64,000 bases of DNA. Source: Toxonevra muliebris (taxonomy: Eukaryota > Arthropoda > Insecta > Diptera > Pallopteridae). The translations under genes and the position numbers were made by a program. The stretch covers positions 117,153,388-117,217,387 of the forward strand of contig OY829326.1 in the NCBI GenBank assembly GCA_963691655.1, given 5' to 3'. Position 1 is the stretch's first letter; each line of letters opens with the position of its first letter. Below, one piece after another: positions 45,150-56,560 of this stretch. The notes beneath the pieces are model-generated. The model was not told where the DNA came from, did not search any database, and saw only the letters and a program-made list of their open reading frames with translations.

Positions 45150-46433
45150 AGGAGTGAGATCGAAAAAATCTTAACATATATAAAATTCAATAATTTTTAA
45201 ACGGTTGATGTTAGAGTTTTGATTTTTTTTTATTTAATTGATAATATTTTACAAATTACAGAAAAATATAACTTTTATAGTTCTAACCACTATTTATGAA
45301 CTCGTGGACCTTTCATTAAAGATTTGATAGTGGTTTCAGACACCTTTTTGGAACAGTTTGTCCATCTCCTTTTAAAATCTTCGATATTTTGGGACATTTT
45401 TTTTTGTGCTCTTTAAGTTTCTTTTCACAAGAGCCCAATATCTCTCCACTGGTCTTAGCTCTGGACAATTTGAAGGATTGGCCTCTCTTGGTGCAAAAAC
45501 TATGTAATTACTTTGGTACCACTCCAGAGCTTTCTTGCCGTAGTGACATGATGCCAAATCGGGCCAAAAATATGTGGACACATTGTGCTCTCTTATGAAA
45601 GGAAGAAGTATTTTTTTCTAACATTCTTTGATGTATATTTCGGTATTTATAGAGCCCACTGTAACAAGCGAATTGCTTCTTTTGCCGCAACTGCATATAG
45701 TTTGCCATACCAGGAATTTTTTAGGAAATTTTGTCTGCTTTTGGATTCTAAATTCTTCTTCGACATTTCCTCGAGCATCAGCAGCATAAAAATTTTGACC
45801 CGGAAGCTCGTAAAATCTGCCAGTACATACATTTCGTCGTCCATTATACAACATGAATATTTTTGTATGAAATTCGATTTTAATTTCCGAGCTCTACTTT
45901 TGACGTCTAAATTTATTGCAGCATTCCTGTCTGAAACTTTTTGGACTTTGTATGTTTTGTAACCTGCATTGGCTTTAACTTTTCGCACCAGATAGTCAGA
46001 GCACTGGGCTAACCGGGCAGCTTTTCTACCAGATGTGTTTGGAGATCTTATCAATATGCTTTCTATTTTCTTGGCTTTCCCAATATCATGTGGTCCTTGT
46101 TTTCTTCCCGAACTAGGTTTCCCATCGATGGTCAAATTCTCCTGAAATTGTTTAATAACATTGAAAACAGTTTGACGGCAGACCTTCAATTCTTTGGCCA
46201 ATTTTTTGTAGGACCAATTTGGATTTTTTTTTGGAAATTTTTAATAATTTTAAGACGTACTTCTTTTTCTTCACTCATTTTGATCAAACTCACAATAAAT
46301 CAACATGTTTGTCTTTAAAAATAACAACTGACATATTTTACAAAGATAACTAGATCAAAGAAATTTTTAAATTTTACACCCAAAAAAAATTATTAGGTAA
46401 AACATGTGTTAAGATTTTTTCAATATCACTCCT
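45150..46433 (-). mobile_element. Nearly complete Tc1/mariner element of DD37E type (1284 bp)
   Basis: The left end AGGAGTGAGATCGAAAAAAT continuing CTTAACATAT and the reverse complement of the right end AGGAGTGATATTGAAAAAAT continuing CTTAACACAT differ at only three of about 30 positions. TA stands on both sides (45148-45149 and 46434-46435). The total length of 1284 bp fits an intact Tc1/mariner element. It encodes a damaged transposase on the minus strand (45290-46278). The little-diverged terminal repeats suggest it is the youngest recognisable DNA transposon in the window. Confidence 0.9.
45290..46278 (-). pseudogene. Tc1/mariner DD37E transposase pseudogene
   Basis: The ATG is at 46278 and the stop codon at 45290-45292, about 330 codons, the full length for the family. 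The order is MSEEKEVRLK, NWSYKKLAKELKVCRQTVF (helix-turn-helix), SPNTSGRKAARLAQCSDYLV (second DNA-binding part), CCIMDDEMYVLADF (first catalytic Asp), LPGQNFYAADARGNVEEEF, KKFLVWQTICSCGKRS, FWPDLASCHYG (second Asp), then NCPELRPVERYW (Glu). By my count 37 residues separate the second Asp from the Glu of PVER, the DD37E spacing. Defects are three frameshifts (near 46225 and 45395 in A/T runs, and near 45815) and one in-frame stop (45618-45620). All catalytic residues survive. The lesions show it is inactive but not old. Confidence 0.88.
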
Positions 46434-47707
46434 TATATTTGTGAATATACAGACAATTATTATTAGGTGTTGTTGGTATGAGGTAAATAAAAATAAAAAT
46501 CACATATATTTGTAATAGTGAATTTCAAATGAAACAATGTTGCAACTACAACTACATTTTCATGGAAATGTTGCAAGCAACAATTGCAAATTATAATTCA
46601 TAAAAATAATGCTGCGAAGCTTTCTGGTTTTTCTCTTTTTATTTTCTGTTTTCTTTTTTCAGATATGAAAACAGAAAGAGGAAATATCATATACCTATAC
46701 ACAAGTTTAAAAATATCACATACGTTGAGCTAAAAATAACGACAATAAACAGAAATCTTTAAAGTTTTTTTGATAAAATCTTAAAACAAAACAAAAAAAA
46801 AGTAAAAAACAAAATTATAATTACTATAAACACAATAGCAACAATAAAAACAATAATAAAAAAAGAAAAAAAAAAGTGTAGCAACCACATCAGTGCCGGC
46901 AGCAGCAGCAACAACAACAAAAAACAGCAAGTGAACAAAGGAACGCGATGAAAAGACAAACAAGTTCTAATTTCGAACTATTGATTCAGACAATTTGCAG
47001 CATTGAATAACGCCGATGACGACAACGACGTCGAGTCAACGATTATATAGATGAAGAATGAAGGGCGGTGGGCTACGAGTGAAATGGCAAAGGAAAAATT
47101 AGAGAACAAAGAGATGCTGAAGAGTAAGCCCAGTAACCCACCAACAAATCAAAAAAACGGAGAGACAGAGGCTGAGAGAGAGAGAGAGAGAGAAAGCAAG
47201 GGAACAAGTGAAAGAGTCGAATACTCATTTGTACATATTTAGGTAGGCAAAAAAAAAAAAAAAAAAGTTAAGCACAAAAATGAGAGAGAGAATATAGGGT
47301 TACAGGGGTAAGTGAGTACAGTAGAATATAAGGCACGGCATTGTGGGTTTTGTTGCTGCTGCTGCTGCGGCTGACGATTGATGGCGACAACAGCATCAAT
47401 TATTGAATTGAATAACAGCATTGGAATTTTTCTTTGTTTATTTAAATTGGCAATTTAGCATAGAACAAAACAAAATAAAAAATAAAAAAACAGAACTAAA
47501 AAAATAGAACATACTATACAACTAAATTACTGAATTCAAACGATCAAAAGAATATTTTATATGCAGTTGTTTTAGAATGACAGCAGCTGTTGCTGCATTC
47601 GAATGCCGTTTACGTTTTCACATTTAATTTTAGAAACATTAAAAAATGGAAATAGCAAATCTTCTATATTCACATCCGGTTTTCTCTCGGGCTTACTCTC
47701 GTTTTAC
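46434..47707. other. Non-coding DNA, probable intron
   Basis: No supported gene. It contains A-rich stretches near 46785-46880, AGC/AAC repeats near 46900-46925, a GA microsatellite at about 47176-47192, a poly-A run near 47250-47266 and a GCT run near 47353-47370. The Phe-rich minus-strand frames are complements of the A-rich part. Confidence 0.55.
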
Positions 47708-47709
47708 CT

Positions 47710-48526
47710 TTCTAATTGACAGGTTGAAAAAAAAAACGATGTAAATTCTATTTAGTGAAACTGACATAAAAATACTTGAGAGCAAAAACGAAATAACAAT
47801 AACTGTGAGTGAAGTAAAACAACGCCTGTTGAGTACAACAGTGATATAAAATACATTCAGCGCAAATATGAAATATGCGGTGTTCTGTTTTTACTCTGAA
47901 ATGTTGTTATTCCGTTTTTGCCCCGAATCTTTTATTAATGCGTTTTTGCGCTCAAAACGTCTATTTGTTGAGCACGACGTTTTACATTTGTACAAAATTT
48001 GAGATGTGAAAAAGAAAAAAATTTCTTAACTTTGTATACCGTTCCAGGCCACGTTGTACTTTGTCTTTCGAAATATTCCTTTTATGCTTTTATGGCTGCT
48101 TTCTTCTTTGCGCCCACTTTCTGAATATTGAACTTTCTAAAAATGTATGTACCACTTCCCTTAGCATTGTCATCGTAATCCTAAGCATCAGTTTAAGGAT
48201 GTCCCATAAAATCTCAAATTTTTTGCAGATGTGAAACGTCATGCTCAACAAACAAATTTAATATTGATACCTAATTGAATAATCAAACGTCTTAAGCACA
48301 AAAACGCACTAATGAAAAATTCAGAGCAAAAACGGAATAACAATACTTTAGAGCAAAAACAGAATATCGGGTATTTCATTTTTGCGCTGAATGTATTTAA
48401 TTTCACTTTTGCACTCAATAGGCGTTGTTTCACTTTGCTCTCAGTTATTGTTATTTCGTTTTTGCTCTCAAACATTTTTAGGTCAATTTTTTACATCGTA
48501 TGAGTTTTCTGTCTGACAATTTAGAA
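47710..48526. mobile_element. Foldback transposon with arms of about 300 bp
   Basis: The left arm (about 47710-48006) and right arm (about 48204-48526) are inverted copies over some 300 bp, around a spacer of about 200 bp. They match from TTCTAATTGACAG at the outer edge through ACGATGTAAA, TTGAGAGCAAAAACGAAATA, CAACGCCTRTTGAGT and ATACATTCAGCGCAAA to GAGCAYGACGTTT at the inner edge. Each arm is itself made of subrepeats of GAGCAAAAACGGAATAACAA in both directions, so there are palindromes inside the palindrome. Arms built of subrepeats are typical of FB-type foldback elements. No transposase or target duplication was seen. Confidence 0.8.
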
Positions 48527-48569
48527 CGCAAATAATCTCCAATAATGTTGTTAGAATTAGGCACTGTGC

Positions 48570-49650
48570 GTTTAAGGATTCTGTATCATCTCACTGAAAA
48601 TTTGGAATATAAACCGGGAGAGTTGATGTTGACCCCTCTGAGTTAATCTGGGTTGGGTTTGAATAATCTGTACCAGGCCACTTCAGATTTAGAACGAATA
48701 TCCCCGATTTGTAACTAATTTTTTAGGATTAATGAAATTGCATCACGTTTTTCAGATTTGAAACATAGTCCCTATAAAGCTGATTTCTCCCGAATATTAT
48801 TTCATATTCAGAACATATTCAGGGTATCTGTATTTGATATTGTACTCTGAGCTACTGATCTCTATGAGTCAAATTCTCAGGATATGAAGTAGATATTTCA
48901 TGGTTTTTCGAATATGAAATAAAGTCCTCGAATATGAAATTGATTTCTCTGGTTTAGAGGAAATCGAATCTGTCTTTTTTGGATTTGCAACATCCCTTGG
49001 CTTGATTTTTTTTGTATCAAAGAAACCTGTATCATGCCGCTTCAGATATATAAATTTACAGAATTTGTGATTGATTTGTCAGGGTTAGGGCAACTTTTTT
49101 ACTTCATGTTTCATATTGACCATTCTAGTCTAACTAAATTTATATCACGCCACCTCGAATTTGAAACTAAATCATATCGGTTAGAGGAAATTCTGTTCAT
49201 ATCATTTTGAGTTTAGAAAAGAGTTATCGTGTTTAATGTCGTCGTTTTAGATTACGTGTTTGAAGTGGATATTTTGGCGTAAAAGAAACTTGAGATTTGA
49301 AGCATAATAAGAAATCTTTATCATGTTGATTCAGATTTCGAACAAATTTCTAGAGTTTGAAGTTGATTTTTGTGGGTTAAAGAAGTTTGTGTCGAAATGA
49401 TATGTGTTCAGAATTTTATGTTGATATTTTGGGATTTAAGAAATTTGTATCCAGTCACATTCAATTTGAAAAGAAAACTGCCAGATTGAGTTGGATTTTC
49501 CAGGGTTAGAGAAAACTCTGACTATGCCATTTCGAATTTAGAATAGAATTCGAAGTTGATTCCCCTGAATTCGAGTAATCTGTATTGCCAATTTGCTTTA
49601 GAAACATAATCTTGAGTTTGTGAATGATTTCTTTGGTTTAGAATAAATTG
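48570..49650 (+). repeat. Decayed satellite, period about 65-70 bp
   Basis: Over about 1.1 kb the words TTCAGATTTGAAAC, GAATTTGAAGTTGATTT, TCTGGGTTAGAGAAA and TGTATCATGCCACTTCAGATTT recur in the same order roughly every 65-70 bp, about 15 times, each copy quite diverged. The base composition is less AT-extreme than neighbouring intron. It begins right after the foldback element. It is non-coding. Confidence 0.65.
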
Positions 49651-51744
49651 TGCCATTTTTATTTATTTTTTTTTTTTTTGGTATGTTAATCTTTCAAATC
49701 AAATTTGTAAGTCATTCAAGCAATGAACAGATGAACCAACTTAGGAAGTGATGTAACCCCTAAGGTGGTCACAAACTCTGCATTTAAGTGAATGTCTTTT
49801 ACACGCTTTCAATACCGGGGGGTAAAAAAATTAAATAATATAAAGAAAAGTAAAACATCGTTTTCATATATGTACCAGAAAATAGAAGAAATTCTAAAAA
49901 GAGTAAAAGAAAAAAAAAATAGATAAAATACAAAAACAACAACAGTAAAAACTAAAAAAGCAGAGATTTCTTCATAGAGTATATCAATGAGTGTATCTAA
50001 AAGATACAAAAAATGTACAAAAGTTAAATATGTATGAGGGAAAATTTGAGAGCAATAGTGTGGAAGTATGTATGTTGTAGTAGTAAAAAAAAAAAAAAAA
50101 AAAATAGGTGTGTATTAAAAGGGGGAAGAGCGAGAGAGAATCGGAGAGAATGAGAATGAGAGCAACAAAAACTACGACGTATTCATGGTATGCATGAATA
50201 ACAACAACACAGTAGTGGATGCTTAGTAATAGTTCGCATTTTAGATAAAATACAACAACAACAACACATAACCATACACATACATATTTGTAAATAGATA
50301 GATACATAGAATGACTGCAATAAAGCAGCAAAAACAGCAACAGCAGAAGCAGCAACAACAGCACCAAGTGTAGTTATAGTTCACAACTATAGTTGTTTAG
50401 TTGTTGAATTTTAATGTATGAGTTTATGAAAGAAAATACATTTTGTTTATTTTTTAAATACGTTTTATGTACGTTTAAAAGTTTCACGTTACGCTAGAGC
50501 GCGTCGATGCCAACGTCCCTGCCAGCAGCGGCTGATGTTGCTGTTTTTTTTTTTCACTGTTGCTGCTGCTGTTGTTGTTTGCCTTAAATGATGAAATGTG
50601 AATTTTTAAACTGGGAGATGGTAGTAATGAAGAGCTGCGCTCTGGCTATGCATAAACAGCGCGTCAATGTTAAATTAGTTTAAATTATATTATCATAATA
50701 ATAAGTAGAAATAATAATAACAAAAAATAATAACAATAACAACAATAATAATAATATACCAATATAATAATGAAAGCAAAATATAAAATGCGAAAAACAT
50801 AAACCAAAACGAAATGAAATTGAATGAATTGAAATTCAAATTTCAATTTTAATTAATGCAACTAACAAAACAAAAAAGGAATGAGATTGGTGCCAGCACC
50901 GATCGCCGCACCATATCTTTATCAGTTAGTACCAAACTCTAAACAATAAATACATACATAAATATTACCGGCACCAGCCATCTCTATCACAGCATACCAT
51001 AATAGGCAATGCTGGCGTTTTCTATATGTTAGTGTTTGTAAGCATGTGCGTTTGTGTTTTGTGCAAGAAAACTTTTACCATTTCGGTACTAGTGGCAAGG
51101 TTGGAAAAATAAATACATATAACAATGATTTTATTTTTTTTTTTTATGATTTCATGGTACAACCGTAGAAAATATGAATTTGTCTTAAGTTGTGCGGAAA
51201 TATTTTTTCGTTAGAAATGGATTTGCTTTAAGATTATAAGTACTTATGTACAACGTAATTTCTTATACACGTGTACATATGTATCTACATATTTACAAAA
51301 CCCTGAAAGGTTATTTTGTTTTCTGAAGATATTTATCCTTCAAATTTTCTTTTCATAAGTGCAAATATGTATGTTTCAATATATAAGATATTCAGAAATT
51401 TATCTTTTAACATTTAAGGCCATTACTTACAACAAATGTTGATAAATTTTGTACAGGTAAGAATATCTATATGACTTTGACGACATTTTCTTATTATTTG
51501 CGTAGAATAATAAACAAAAGATGTAGAAAATATATAGAAGTATGTGGAAAATGCCACTTTTGTGCTACAGCATTGGCACGAAAAAAAGTATCTAGGATTT
51601 ACTACTAATTATTTTGTAGTAAATTAAATTGCAACACATAAAGAAGTTTTCGTTTCTTACTACTCGGGAGCTTGTGGAATTAACATACTTTTGTAAATTT
51701 CCCTTTTTGAAATGAAACTTATTTAGCTGTAAATTGAAAATTTT
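49651..51744. other. Non-coding DNA, probable intron
   Basis: No supported gene. It holds T runs near 49667-49680 and 51127-51144, an A run near 50087-50104, AAC/AGC repeats at 50195-50280 and 50325-50365, GCTGTT repeats near 50560-50580, and a run of AAT/AAC repeats at 50697-50760. Minus-strand Leu/Val-rich frames translate these repeats. Confidence 0.55.
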
Positions 51745-52100
51745 GCAAGGAAAATCGCTTTTTCGTTGCATTCATACGAAACGAATAAGAAACGAACTGC
51801 ATAACGCAGTTGTTAGTGTTTAGTGAACGAAGTCATATGGGAATCGGCTACATACAATTAAGCAAAGAGTCGACTTCTTGCTCTTTCTATCTCATATACT
51901 TTAGTGAGAGAGCCGACGTCTCTGCTTGATTGCATATAGCTGGACTTTCCTCTCATGTATTGTATACGTGTACTAGGTCGTGTTTGAGCCGATAAGTGCT
52001 GAGAGTATCAACAGAAGAAAAGCAACAACAAATTAGAAGAAAACTGCAAAAACTCTAACAAAATGGTTTTTCTAATAATTTTCAAATAAACAACAAAGTT
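51745..52100 (+). repeat. Dispersed repeat family D, copy 4
   Basis: Same strand as 18480-18660 and inverted relative to 23500-23830 and 25440-25640. In order it has CGTTGCATTCATACGAAACG, GTTAGTGTTTAGTGAACGAA, ATCGGCTACATACAA, AGAGTCGACTTCTTGC, AGAGAGCCGACG, GAGAGTATCAACAGAAGAAA and AATTTTCAAATAAACAA. This is the most complete copy together with 23500-23830. Confidence 0.65.
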
Positions 52101-52407
52101 TCAATTCTACCGTGAGCCTGAACACACCTATTTTGTGTTTTTTTCAGGGTGAAACTTCGTCAAGAAGAAATTTTCAAATATGAGAGGATTGGTCAAGATG
52201 AATAAGAACTTAATAAGGTTTTTCACTTTAAAGATCAGTCAAAAATGGAATACAAAGATATATACGGCAGATCTAAACTTAATTCAATATGACCGCCATT
52301 CAAATATATTGACCGCTAATATCTTTCAAACAGAAGTTCTTACCTTTTGCGATCCTCATCTTCTAGTGAAGCATAGTGCCTCTATAATTGCTCTGAGTTA
52401 GTTTGAT

Positions 52408-52515
52408 AGCACCGGTGGCCACCTATACATACAAATTAGCTCTGTACGTGTGAAACTTATTACACTCAATTGCCTGCGTGCAAGGCTTTGGCCTACCCTG
52501 CACTATAGATAAAAT
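52408..52515 (+). repeat. Dispersed repeat family E, copy 2
   Basis: GGTGGCCACCTATACATACA, TTAGCTCTGTACGTGTGAAA and TGCGTGCAAG match 19480-19610 in order and strand. It lies about 300 bp downstream of family D copy 4, as copy 1 lies downstream of D copy 1. Confidence 0.55.
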
Positions 52516-55369
52516 TAAGAGGGAACTAAGCTCGCTGGCAACGGTGCAATGCACCAAAACGGTGAGAACCTTTGAGAGTTTTACAGTAGGGAGTGTTGGG
52601 GACAATTAATTTGTCATTGTAATAGAGAAAGAGTCAGGACTTTTAAGATTCTGATGATATTTGTGACAAATTAAGTCTTCTTATGCCGGTATCATTTCAA
52701 GGCAAAGATTTTTGAAAATGAAAAATTTACACATGTAAAAAAACTAAAATTTTTCGTTACAAATTCAACACTAAACAAATAATGAAAAAACAAAAATAAA
52801 TAAATATTTAAGTTAATATTTAAACGTGTAGGCAGGTGGCAGTTTATGGCCTGAACAGACAAAACGCAGATATTTCACAGTATATTAAATTAAATATTAT
52901 AATAAAAAATTTTGTGTGAACTTTACATAAACGAACAACACAAAATGAGATGAAAAATTTTTAAATAAAATGCAAATACAAAAAATTCAATTTCAGCTGA
53001 TAATAAAATATTCATTAAAGTAAAATTATGTAGAAATTTACATTTTAACAATTACAAAAATAATAAACAAATAAGAAAGAAATAAAAATTTTAATTGTAA
53101 CAACAATAATAGCGGCAATAATTCTTTATATACTGAATGAACAAACGAAACGAATGGATGAAATGAAATGGAACGAAATTGATAGAATGAATGAATGAAT
53201 GAATGATTTAAGAAGCGATGCTATTTGCGGCAATGGCATGGCAGTCATGCCGTTGGTTGAATGTGAGATTGCAAATTTTACCTAAAAAAGTAACGAGCAG
53301 CAAATACAAACAAAAAGCAGCAATAAAATTGAGAAAAAAAATTCAAAATTCGGTAATGAACACAAAAAAAGATGACAACAGTAACACAAACAACGACAAA
53401 GAAAATAATTTTTTTTTTTATATATATAAACAATAAAATATTACCCAAAATTTAAAGCTATTCAATTGCAAATAAGAAAATTGAGAAACCAAATGGAGAG
53501 AGCGAACCAAAAAAAAAAAAGAGAGAACGAACCAAAAAAAGAAAGAGCACAATTCGCAGTTTTAGCAGAGAGGCAAGAAATGTCAGATGCTTACATGGTA
53601 ACGAGTTATAGAGAAAACGAAGAGGAATGGCGCGAGAGAGAGCCATGCCGCCATGGCTGTATAACAGGCTACAGCAGATATATGTAGCTGACTGAATAAC
53701 TTGGTTTGCTGGTGTATCATCTGTCTGTCTGCCTGTCGTCTTTCATGTGGTGTGCCTTGCCTCCTTACCTCCTTCTTTGCAGTTTTGTGTTGCGCCTGCA
53801 AGTTTTTTGTTTTTGGCAGTTTTGGTATATGTGATAGACACTTGAATCAGCTGTGATTGAATATGGTTCATTACGAAGTTGAACGATGTTACTATACAAA
53901 CACTATGTAGTAAACAGGGAGACAGGGACAGAGAGGAAAATAGAGAAGGCAAGGAAACGCACACAAAAGCACAATCAGTTATAGAATTGGTTCGGAAGAG
54001 GTAAGGTGGGGGTGGTAGTGAGGATGATGGTGTTGGTAGACGAAGAAGAGTTGAATGGTTCGCTATACCAACAAAACAGATTGAATATTGTGTGTGTTTC
54101 TTTTTTTATTTAGTTTTCATTTTTATGCTTTTTCTTGGTAATTGTAATTATGTTTGCGTGTGTGTGTGTGTGTGCACTCTCTGTGGAACGTGAACATTTT
54201 GTTGAAATTATGTTTGTTTGAAAAAGCGATGAAAGAAACCCAAATGATATTTTCAAGTTGTTATTTGTAGCATTTATTATTACACACAGGTCGCTTCGTT
54301 TTTTTTCTTCTACGCGATATGAAAAATTCTTGTATTGTATGTAAAAATGGCAAACAAACATTCAACAAAATGGCTGGTGGTTTGTATCTTGTTCTCTTCT
54401 TTGCTTCTCTCTATGTATATTCTATACAATATGCACATTGTTTTTGTTCCTACTGTCACTTGTAGGGCTACACATTTATATTGCATCAGATCGCTGTTGT
54501 ACGTAGTTCAAAGCTAAAAAAACTAACGCCATAAAACCAACAGTAAAATAAATTTGTTCTTACTTTATTTAAATTGAAATGACGTAAGTAAAAAAGCATG
54601 AAAAATGTGGAAAATTAATTATAACTACTCGTGAATGCAGGCCCGCAAAAAGGGTAGGTTCATATTTTATGTTTTTGCTTAATATTTCATTAATTTTTAC
54701 TTCTAGATTTTATTAAAGATTTACTAACAAAAATATTTTTGTATGATAAATTGTATCCCAGTTATTTTTTGTATAAATTCTTCAGCGAAAGATGCATCTT
54801 CTAAGGCCACACCGCTTGGTTAGTTGAAAAGTGTGCAACACAATTTCGGATCCAGCGTAACGACTATGGCAGCTGAAAAGTACTTGATCTAATAATAAAA
54901 AGTTTAGATAGGACTTTGCCAAAAGTCTTGGTTGGGCGTTCGGTACAACCCGTTGAAGCTGGTCGGTTTTTGATGCTCATAAATTATCGTTTTCTACCTT
55001 TTTGGAATACAACCGTCCATTTCCCGATGCTTACGTCTGAGAATCTATTATATGAAAAGGTGTAAGGAAAGATTTTCCAAACACTGCAAAATCATATCTC
55101 TCCTTCTAATGGATCTAAATAGTAAGTTTATTCATAAAATCCCAAAAACTGGCATTTGAAGTAGAAATCGAACGTGGATATGTGATTGTGGTTGTTTATT
55201 TTTGAATATAAACTAGTGTCTCAAAACATGACAAAGCCGTAAAATCTTCCATTTTTGCAATATCAAACGAAAACCGAGGAAAAAAAACGATTTTTGAAAC
55301 TTAAAATGGCGGATCCAGCATGGTTAACTATTTTTTAAGTCCATTCGATTCGATTGAAACTCATTTTTC
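52516..55369. other. Non-coding DNA, probable intron
   Basis: No supported gene. Landmarks are GAAT tetranucleotides near 53187-53205, a T run near 53409-53418, A-rich GAGA-interrupted DNA near 53500-53545, and a GT microsatellite at about 54157-54174. Near 55300 an inverted copy of the GGATCC-centred part of the 123-bp repeat (AAAATGGCGGATCCAGCATGG) precedes the direct array. Confidence 0.55.
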
Positions 55370-55685
55370 AAGGGGTTTTCAGGATACCTCGTTACAAATT
55401 GGACATTAAATTCGTAATCAGTGACCTCGAAAATTCCCTAGTAACGAGTTTCAAACGAATCCGATCAATTTCTTGAAAAAAACCTTCCGACATATTGGAC
55501 CCGCCATTTTGCATTTTCAAAATCTAATCCCAGATTCGTAATCGGCTACCAAGAAAACCCCTGAGTAACGGATTTCAAGTTAATCAGATCAATTTAAAAT
55601 AAAAATCGTTCGCCATATTGGATCCGCCATTTTAAATTTTGAAAAACTGACATCCGATTCGCAATCAGCGTACTTTTTTCGGACG
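55370..55685 (+). repeat. 123-bp tandem repeat, array 2
   Basis: About two and a half units with CATATTGGAYCCGCCATTTT at 55491 and 55614 (123 bp apart) and GATTCGTAATCRGC..CC.A..AAAACCCC between them. It has the same orientation and the same period as 20418-20690. The units are more diverged here than in array 1, and an inverted partial copy lies just upstream near 55300. Confidence 0.7.
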
Positions 55686-55689
55686 TTCG

Positions 55690-56396
55690 GACGTAAAGAA
55701 GTGCGTACAGTGAGAAAAAAGGCCCAATCAGAGCATCTAAAGAAGTTTTCAGAACTTGAAGACCTTCCGTATGCACCAGGGATGGCGGCAAAAAGGAATT
55801 TGCATAAAAAAAAAATATTTTCAATTTTTAAACGTAAAAATTTATTTAAAAAAAAACTTTAAGCGCGTTTTTCTCCAAATGATATTTTTGAACTGATAGG
55901 GCTAATATCTCGAGGTCTACTGAACTGATTTTGAAAAATCATGACTATGAGTGGAACCTCAAAAAATGAAATATTCCCTTCCGCCTTTTTTTCTATAAGA
56001 GAAATTCGAAGTAAAAATGTGTTTTTTTTTTTTGGTTTTTTTGGATAAAAAATAAATTAAATAAAATCCTAAAAAAAAGGGAAAGGGAAAAATATCACTT
56101 TTTCGTGGTACAGCATATAAAGAAATATCAAAAGCGAACAAAAGTTGGTTTTTATTAGGAAGCTTGGAGCCCATCCTACCACCAAACATAGACTTTTTTT
56201 TTTGGAGATGCCTTCTATAACCGGATGAAAAGTGGTCAAACATTTTTTTTTTTTACTCTTCAATAAGATACTGATAACATCTGTAAGCAAATGTGTAATA
56301 AATTTTCATAGTTTTAAAAACGAAATTCCCCAAAAAGTCTATTTTTTCTAATTTTAAACTACTGTCTCCTTAACAACAACCTCTTTATTTCAATGC
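55690..56396. other. Non-coding DNA, possible unclassified repeat
   Basis: No gene. The sentence-like unique sequence ATCTCGAGGTCTACTGAACTG near 55910 followed by T-rich runs looks like part of a dispersed element, but no second copy was found here. T runs occur near 56020-56033 and 56192-56202. Confidence 0.4.
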
Positions 56397-56560
56397 AGGT
56401 ACGATTGGCAGTTGAACTATTATGATCTCTAAATCTACATTGACGGCTCGATAATGAATACAGTAAACTGAATCTTTTGTCATCTGAGAAGTGTTGCATG
56501 TACATGAATCTTATAAACAATAATTTCAGGCCGAAATTCAATCACAAAAGTTATAACTAA
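56397..56560 (+). pseudogene. RNase H remnant of a non-LTR retrotransposon
   Basis: IYIDGSIM at 56433-56456 matches the IYTDGSKM start of retrotransposon RNase H, with its first catalytic Asp. FQAEIQ at 56524-56541 matches the FQAEI.AI motif that carries the catalytic Glu. The two are about 30 codons apart but in different frames, so there is a frameshift and probably a small deletion. No more of the element is evident on either side. Confidence 0.5.

Noticed and set aside
52180..52401. 73-residue plus-strand frame
   Set aside because: No recognisable family, lies between dispersed repeats D and E, and has no splice or start evidence.
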